From assembly GCA_900321595.1 (NCBI GenBank), contig ONWP01000048.1, positions 1-6,862 of the forward strand: DNA of 6,862 nt. Reading direction: 5' to 3'. Position 1 is the first letter of the stretch, and every line of letters starts with the position of its first letter. Positions 1-4,858 of the stretch are shown here, piece by piece. A program made the translations under genes and the position numbers. The DNA is from an uncultured Eubacteriales bacterium (GTDB taxonomy: Bacteria > Bacillota > Clostridia > Oscillospirales > Acutalibacteraceae). The notes under the pieces were generated by a model that saw nothing but the letters and a program-made list of their open reading frames with translations, was not told the DNA's origin and did not search any database.

Positions 1-120
1 GCGATCGAACAGCTCAAGGACTTCATCGTCACGAGAGGCGACTGGCTCGACGAACACATCGCGGACCTGAAGGAATTCTCAAGTCCGAACGCGAACAAAA
101 AGATGAATAACGCAAAATAA
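1..120 (+). CDS. C-terminal end of a CotH-kinase-like protein (partial, 5' end outside window)
   Basis: Frame 1 is open from the left edge to a TAA at 118-120, giving 39 residues of a C-terminus. The readable motif is LKDFIVTRGDWLDEHI followed by a short polar, Asn/Lys-rich tail. A helix of the form Lk-x-Fi-xx-R-xx-WlD-xx-I at the very end is typical, from memory, of CotH-kinase-family proteins (spore coat CotH and secreted relatives, atypical kinases). These often occur near polysaccharide genes in Clostridia. The stop is followed after 21 bases by the next gene with its own strong ribosome binding site, so the two are probably co-transcribed. The coding frame is well supported, but the family call rests on about 20 residues and could be wrong; any protein with an amphipathic C-terminal helix could look similar. 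Confidence 0.5.
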   Translation, partial: AIEQLKDFIVTRGDWLDEHIADLKEFSSPNANKKMNNAK

Positions 121-124
121 CCGG

Positions 125-132
125 AAAGGAGG
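125..132 (+). promoter_or_regulatory. Ribosome binding site for the glycoside hydrolase gene (decides a TTG start)
   Basis: AAAGGAGG lies 9 bases before TTG 142-144. It is a near-perfect anti-SD match and supports the TTG start. No in-frame ATG follows until codon 61, which would remove the membrane segment. Confidence 0.85.
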
Positions 133-141
133 CGTTGGTTT

Positions 142-2271
142 TTGAAGAAATTCATCATTTCGGTTTTTGCTGTGACGGCCGTTATCATTTCAGCGTATTT
201 TGCCTATTTCAGCGGAGCCTATGTCTTCAAAAACAAAAACGCTTCCAACCCCGTTTATTTTACGCGCGTCGAGGGCGACCAGATCTATATTACCGAAAAC
301 GGCGCCGAACATACGTTTGAGATGCGCGGCGTGAACCTCGGCGTCGGGAAACCCGGACATTTTGCGGTCGAATACGCCGTCACGTATGAAGAGTATCTGC
401 GTTGGTTCTCTCAGATCGCGCAGATGGGCGCAAACACGATCCGCGTCTACACCTTTCAGAACGAGGACTTCTACAGGGCTTTTTACGACTACAATACGGC
501 GGCTGATGCGCCGCTGTATCTGCTCCACGGCGTGTGGGTGGACGACTATGTTCAGAATTCACATTACGACGCATATGACCCTCAGTTCATTTCGGAGTTT
601 ATTTCCGACATCAAAGAGACGATCGACATCGTACACGGCAGAAAGAACAAGATCATAAACTCCGAGAAGGAACTGTTTCGCTACCGGTATGACGTGTCGC
701 CGTGGCTGCTGGGTTATCTGCCAGGTGTTGAGTGGGAGCCGACGCTCGTTGCTTATACCGATCACCACAGGGCGAACGAGACCGGCTACGAAGGGAAATA
801 TCTGAAAACGACGCCAGAGGCTTCCGCCTTTGAAACCGCGCTTTGCAGAGCCGGGGACGCGCTGATCGAATATGAGACTGAAAAATACGGGCAGCAGCAC
901 CTGCTTGCTTTCTCAAACTGGTGTACCAGCGATCCCATCGATCATCCCAATGATATCGACCTCGCGTTTTCAAAATACGCGGAGGTCGACGTTGAGCACA
1001 TCGTGGCGACAGACGATTTCAAGGCCGGTCAGTTCGCTTCCTATCACGTGTACGCTTACTATCCGGATTATTACAGTATCCTGGAAGATAAAAGCGCGAT
1101 GACGGATGAAGCCGGATATGCGAACGCCTATCTGTATTATCTGAAGCTTCTGACCGCGCACCACACGATGCCGGTCGTGATCACAGAGTTCGGCATGCCC
1201 ACGTCCAGAGGCTGCGGCGCCGTGGATCACAGCGGCATGCGCCGCAATCAGGGCGGGATCACTGAGCACGAGCAGGCGCTCGGCCTCATCTCGTGTTACG
1301 AGGATATTATGGCGTCCGGCTGCCGCGGCGGAATTGTGTTCTCCTGGCACGACGAATGGTTCAAACGCACCTGGAATACGATGGAGAATATCGATCTGGA
1401 AAGAACGCGGTACTGGAGCGACTATCAGACAAACGAGCAGTACTTCGGCATCCTGGCTTTCGATCCCGGAAAGGACGCGCTTTTGTGTAAAACGGACGGC
1501 GACGCTTCCGAATGGGCGGGACAAAGTCTTGTCTGCGGCAATGAGACGCTCGGCGTGCGCATGATGTACGATGAGCGGTACATTTATTTCTATATCCATT
1601 GCAGCGGATACGATCCCGAGAAGGATACGATCTATCTGCCGATCGATACGACGCAGAAATCAGGCAGCATGTACTGCGCTGACAAAGACCTGAAATTCGA
1701 CAGATACGCGGATTTCCTCATCACGATCGCGCCGGATCAAAGCCGCGTTACGGTGCAGGAGCGCTACGACGTTTTTCGCGCCACGAAGGATCTCGATTCG
1801 CTCGAGGAGAGCGCGTATCTTCATATCCCCGACGTCAACTCCGATGTGTTCAATCCGATCCGTCTCGTTTTGCAGTCTGACCATGAAAACGCAGGTCATG
1901 CGTCGAATGTGCCGTATAAAATGGTTTATTATGAAACCGGCGTTTTGCGACAGGGCAACGGGGATCCGGATGCTGAGGATTTTGATTCGATGTCAGATTA
2001 CTGTGTCAAGGGCGACGACATCGAGCTGCGCATTCCGTGGCAGATGCTCAATTTCGCGGATGCGTCGGAGATGAAGATCCATGACGACTATTACGAAAAC
2101 TACGGCGTTGCTTATCAGAATATCGATGAGATGTATGTCGGCGTGACGAAGGGCGGCTCCGAACGCGTCCAAATGAACGCTTTTGCGCTCAGCGGCTGGG
2201 GCTACAATGTCACGTATCATGAAAGACTCAAAGAGGCGTATTACGCGCTGCAGTCGCTCTGGAGCAAATAA
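142..2271 (+). CDS. Membrane-anchored or secreted glycoside hydrolase (clan GH-A-like TIM barrel) with C-terminal CBM9-like domain
   Basis: A 709-residue protein starting at TTG. Residues 5-27 form a hydrophobic segment after two lysines, a signal peptide or signal anchor, so the bulk should lie outside the membrane. Residues about 40-440 look like a GH-A TIM barrel: strand-like MGANTIRVYT (95-104), GVEW (195-198) with E197 as likely acid/base, YHVYAYYP (301-308), and ITEFG (347-351) with E349 as likely nucleophile, then IVFSWHDEW (398-406). The family resembles proteins annotated as GH2-type TIM barrels or GH5/GH72-like enzymes; the exact family is not settled. Residues about 440-690 resemble a CBM9-like/DOMON beta-sandwich: DGDASEW (452-458), YDERYIYFYI (476-485) and IELRIPW (627-633). 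Next to a polysaccharide synthase it may trim, release or hold the exported glycan, comparable in position to the hydrolases of cellulose and PNAG operons. The substrate is unknown. Confidence 0.8.
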   Translation: MKKFIISVFAVTAVIISAYFAYFSGAYVFKNKNASNPVYFTRVEGDQIYITENGAEHTFEMRGVNLGVGKPGHFAVEYAVTYEEYLRWFSQIAQMGANTIRVYTFQNEDFYRAFYDYNTAADAPLYLLHGVWVDDYVQNSHYDAYDPQFISEFISDIKETIDIVHGRKNKIINSEKELFRYRYDVSPWLLGYLPGVEWEPTLVAYTDHHRANETGYEGKYLKTTPEASAFETALCRAGDALIEYETEKYGQQHLLAFSNWCTSDPIDHPNDIDLAFSKYAEVDVEHIVATDDFKAGQFASYHVYAYYPDYYSILEDKSAMTDEAGYANAYLYYLKLLTAHHTMPVVITEFGMPTSRGCGAVDHSGMRRNQGGITEHEQALGLISCYEDIMASGCRGGIVFSWHDEWFKRTWNTMENIDLERTRYWSDYQTNEQYFGILAFDPGKDALLCKTDGDASEWAGQSLVCGNETLGVRMMYDERYIYFYIHCSGYDPEKDTIYLPIDTTQKSGSMYCADKDLKFDRYADFLITIAPDQSRVTVQERYDVFRATKDLDSLEESAYLHIPDVNSDVFNPIRLVLQSDHENAGHASNVPYKMVYYETGVLRQGNGDPDAEDFDSMSDYCVKGDDIELRIPWQMLNFADASEMKIHDDYYENYGVAYQNIDEMYVGVTKGGSERVQMNAFALSGWGYNVTYHERLKEAYYALQSLWSK

Positions 2272-2287
2272 ACTTTGTAAATATAAG

Positions 2288-2296
2288 AAGGGGAGG
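2288..2296 (+). promoter_or_regulatory. Ribosome binding site for the HEAT-repeat gene
   Basis: AAGGGGAGG ends 6 bases before ATG 2303. It fixes this ATG as the start; the same frame is open upstream to 2183 but that part overlaps the end of the hydrolase gene. Confidence 0.8.
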
Positions 2297-2302
2297 CGCA
2301 GG

Positions 2303-3445
2303 ATGTCTTTCAGCTACCTGATTTACCTGTATATACTGATCTGCGTCTGCCTGATCGCCTTTGAAATCGGCTGGCTTATCTATTACGGCGCGCGCGAACG
2401 TCTGCAGAGAAAACGTACCGCGCAGTATGAGGAATACCTGCGTCAGCAATGCGAAACGCTCGCGTCCGGCGGCGAGCTGCCGCCGCTTGACAACAGACAG
2501 AAGCTGTTCTTTCGAAATGTGTTTTCAAATTCCCATAAGATCATCGCGTTTGCCTGCGCCTTTCAGAACGTCAGCAATGAGTATCCGGATGAGATCAGAT
2601 CCGCTGTCGGGATCGTAGACGAAGAAGCGCTGTACATCATGAAGCACGTGCAGGGGCATACAAAGTCAGCTTCGAAGGTTTACTCGTTGAAGCTGTATGC
2701 CGATATGACGGCTTATACGTGGCGCAACAGACCCGGCCGGATCGTCGAGTATCAGTTCGCTTTCCTGACGGATCCCTCTGTCTATTGCCGTACGTACGCC
2801 ATGGACGTGCTCTACGCGGTGGGCACGGCGAACGATCTGCACCGGGCGGTCATGCTTCTGTCGAACAAAAACCTTTTCTATCACCCGAAGGTCCTCATGG
2901 AAGGCCTGATGTCTTTCCGAGGCGATCACCGCGTTCTCTCATTACTCCTCATCCGGGATTTCGACAGCCTTTCCGAGGATTACCGGATCGCCGTATTGGA
3001 GTATTGCCGCCACAGAGCGCCTCTGATCGGACCGTTCCTTGTCGATTTTCTGACCGGAGAATACTCCGTTGACGTCAAATGCACGACGCTGCGCTATTTC
3101 AGAAAATACCCGATCCCGGAAGCGAAGGAGATTATTATCGATTTCCTCGAAAATGACAGCAAGTATGCCTGGGAGATCTCCGCGGTTGCCGCGAAAGCGC
3201 TCAGCGCGTACCCGGAGCCGGATGTAAAGGAGCTGCTGAAACGCAAGCTTTCGCATCCGAACTGGTATGTTCGCCGCAACAGCGCGGAGAGTCTCGTCGC
3301 GATCGGCCTTTTCGTTTCTGAAAAGGCTGAGATCATGAACCACAGCGACCGGTTCGCGCGCGAGATCCTGGAATATAACCTTGTCGTTGCCGAAAAGAGT
3401 AAAATGCGCGTCGGCGCGGATTTGCCGGGAGGTGACGTCCTGTGA
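2303..3445 (+). CDS. Membrane-anchored HEAT-repeat protein
   Basis: A 380-residue protein. Residues about 4-28 are a single very hydrophobic segment (FSYLIYLYILICVCLIAFEI and on), followed at once by a basic cluster RERLQRKR (31-38). The positive-inside rule places the rest in the cytosol. The remainder is predicted mostly alpha-helical. HEAT-like helix pairs are clearest near the C-terminus, residues about 257-335: DVKCTTLRYFRKYPIPEAK (257-275), then EISAVAAKALSAY (291-303), then WYVRRNSAESLVAIG (321-335), the last with the usual R-N-S-A-x-x-L pattern. HEAT repeats are protein-binding solenoids and no catalytic motif is seen. The stop codon overlaps the start of the GT2 synthase, so the two are translationally linked and probably act as a pair; a cytosolic scaffold or adaptor for the synthase is an inference. 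From memory, HEAT proteins occur next to this GT2 type in other bacteria. Confidence 0.82.
   Translation: MSFSYLIYLYILICVCLIAFEIGWLIYYGARERLQRKRTAQYEEYLRQQCETLASGGELPPLDNRQKLFFRNVFSNSHKIIAFACAFQNVSNEYPDEIRSAVGIVDEEALYIMKHVQGHTKSASKVYSLKLYADMTAYTWRNRPGRIVEYQFAFLTDPSVYCRTYAMDVLYAVGTANDLHRAVMLLSNKNLFYHPKVLMEGLMSFRGDHRVLSLLLIRDFDSLSEDYRIAVLEYCRHRAPLIGPFLVDFLTGEYSVDVKCTTLRYFRKYPIPEAKEIIIDFLENDSKYAWEISAVAAKALSAYPEPDVKELLKRKLSHPNWYVRRNSAESLVAIGLFVSEKAEIMNHSDRFAREILEYNLVVAEKSKMRVGADLPGGDVL
3427..3434 (+). promoter_or_regulatory. Ribosome binding site for the GT2 synthase inside the HEAT gene
   Basis: GGGAGGTG sits 7 bases before the GTG start at 3442 and lies within the last codons of the HEAT gene. 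It supports the GTG start and coupled translation through the GTGA overlap at 3442-3445. Confidence 0.8.
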
Positions 3446-4842
3446 GTATATTATATAAGGTCGTAAACGCACTGTGTTCCGCGTTTGCGGTCTATCTCAT
3501 CGTGTACGCTACGTTCCTGTTCCTATCTGTCATCATCGGCGCCAGCACGATGTACGCAAGACGCAGACGAACCTATTACGAAAACAAGCTCGACGTCAAA
3601 TCATTCATTCCGATCAGCATCATAGTGCCGGCCTATAACGAGGAGGTCACCATCATTGAAACGGTGCGCTCCCTGCTGGCGCTTGATTATGATAAGTACG
3701 AGATCGTCGTCGTCGACGACGGGTCAAAGGACGACACGTCGAAGGTGCTGATCGAGCATTTCGGTATGCAGCCGGTGATCCGGCCGATCCGGTCGCGGAT
3801 TTCCTGTCAGCCGGTCGAGCAGGTGTATGAGTGCTATGATCAGAAGGTCAGCATCACACTGATCCGGAAAAAGAACGGCGGCAAGGCGGACGCGCTGAAT
3901 ATGGGGATCAACGCCTCGTACTACTCCTATTTTATATGTATGGACGCTGACTCGGTGCTGCAGTACGATTCCCTGCGCAAGATCGTTACGCCGATCCTGG
4001 AGGACGACAAAATCGTCGCCTGCGGCGGCGCGGTCATGCTCTGCAACGGCGTCACGCTGAAAGACGGCAAGGTCATAAAATACGATCTGCCGAAAAACAT
4101 CATCGCCTGTATGCAGGCGGTCGAATACTCGAGAACATTTTTGGCCTCCAGGCTTCTGTTTGACCGATTCAACGGGAACCTGATCATTTCCGGCGCCTTC
4201 GGTCTTTTCAAGAAGGATACAGTCATTGCGGCCGGCGGCTACGATCATGATACCAAGGGTGAAGATATGGAGCTTGTCGTCAAGCTGCATGAATTCTGTG
4301 TTCTGAATAAGATCGAGTATACGATCAAGTACGCGCCGGACGCGATCTGCTGGACGCAGGCGCCGGAGCGGCTCAAGGATCTGCGGACGCAGCGAAAACG
4401 CTGGCACGTCGGTCTGTTTCAATGCATGTACAAATACCGGAACTTTTTCGCGAATCCGAAGATGGGGCCGGTGGCGATCATCTCTTATCTCTATTTCCTT
4501 CTGTATGAGCTGCTGTCGCCGTATATTGAATTGCTCGGCATCGTGCTGTCCGTTTTGATCGTTGTGCTTGGCATCATTAATGTACGATTTGCGATCGTCT
4601 TCTTCTTTGTATACGTGCTGTACGGCATGATATTGAGCATCACGTCCTATCTCACAACGATCCACCTGCAGGGCCTGCACATAAGGCCGGTGAGCATTTT
4701 TAAAATTATAGGCCTGAGCCTCTTCGAGACGACGTATATCCATTTCGTGATGCTCTGGACCCGTGCGACCGCGCTTGTGGGATACCGCAAGAACAAGCGC
4801 AATTGGGGAACCATTCAGCGCAAAAAAATCGACAATTCATAA
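3442..4842 (+). CDS. Processive family 2 glycosyltransferase (membrane polysaccharide synthase)
   Basis: A 466-residue protein with a GTG start and TAA stop. It has an N-terminal membrane helix (about 11-33), a basic turn ARRRR, a cytosolic GT-A domain (about 55-325) and three or four C-terminal membrane helices (about 343-443). All motifs of processive beta-glycosyltransferases are present: VDDGS (91-95, nucleotide-sugar binding), DAD (168-170, metal/UDP), GED (273-275, where TED is usual; D275 is the likely base) and QRKRW (317-321). This is the architecture of cellulose, hyaluronan and PgaC/IcaA synthases, which add sugars to a lipid-free chain and push it through the membrane. The sequence does not say which sugar is used. 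It ends about 20 residues after the last helix, so it has no C-terminal PilZ domain such as BcsA has. About 15-20 extra residues (roughly 108-136) precede the conserved NGGKADALN (145-153). It is flanked by the HEAT gene (overlap) and a degenerate GGDEF-EAL gene (16-base gap). Confidence 0.92.
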   Translation: MSILYKVVNALCSAFAVYLIVYATFLFLSVIIGASTMYARRRRTYYENKLDVKSFIPISIIVPAYNEEVTIIETVRSLLALDYDKYEIVVVDDGSKDDTSKVLIEHFGMQPVIRPIRSRISCQPVEQVYECYDQKVSITLIRKKNGGKADALNMGINASYYSYFICMDADSVLQYDSLRKIVTPILEDDKIVACGGAVMLCNGVTLKDGKVIKYDLPKNIIACMQAVEYSRTFLASRLLFDRFNGNLIISGAFGLFKKDTVIAAGGYDHDTKGEDMELVVKLHEFCVLNKIEYTIKYAPDAICWTQAPERLKDLRTQRKRWHVGLFQCMYKYRNFFANPKMGPVAIISYLYFLLYELLSPYIELLGIVLSVLIVVLGIINVRFAIVFFFVYVLYGMILSITSYLTTIHLQGLHIRPVSIFKIIGLSLFETTYIHFVMLWTRATALVGYRKNKRNWGTIQRKKIDNS

Positions 4843-4848
4843 AGAGGA
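4841..4848 (+). promoter_or_regulatory. Ribosome binding site for the GGDEF-EAL gene
   Basis: AAAGAGGA lies 10 bases before ATG 4859, within and just upstream of an A/T-rich 16-base gap. It is weaker than the other sites in this operon, which might lower translation of the regulator relative to the synthase; that last point is inference. Confidence 0.6.
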
Positions 4849-4858
4849 TATTTAAATA

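Noticed and set aside
970..1599. 209-codon open frame on the minus strand
   Set aside because: Antisense to the hydrolase barrel and carbohydrate-binding region, with no plausible start context or domain.
2183..2302. Upstream extension of the HEAT-repeat protein
   Set aside because: It would overlap the end of the hydrolase gene, has a basic non-membrane sequence, and lacks an SD; the ATG at 2303 has a strong SD and starts directly before the membrane segment.
3708..3721. 14-base perfect palindrome CGTCGTCGACGACG, possible operator
   Set aside because: It encodes part of the VVVDDG catalytic motif of the synthase, so codon choice for Val-Asp explains it.
3724..4743. 339-codon open frame on the minus strand
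   Set aside because: It lies wholly antisense to the GT2 synthase, whose motifs are clear. The translation has no recognisable domain, and such frames arise from the codon bias of the sense gene.
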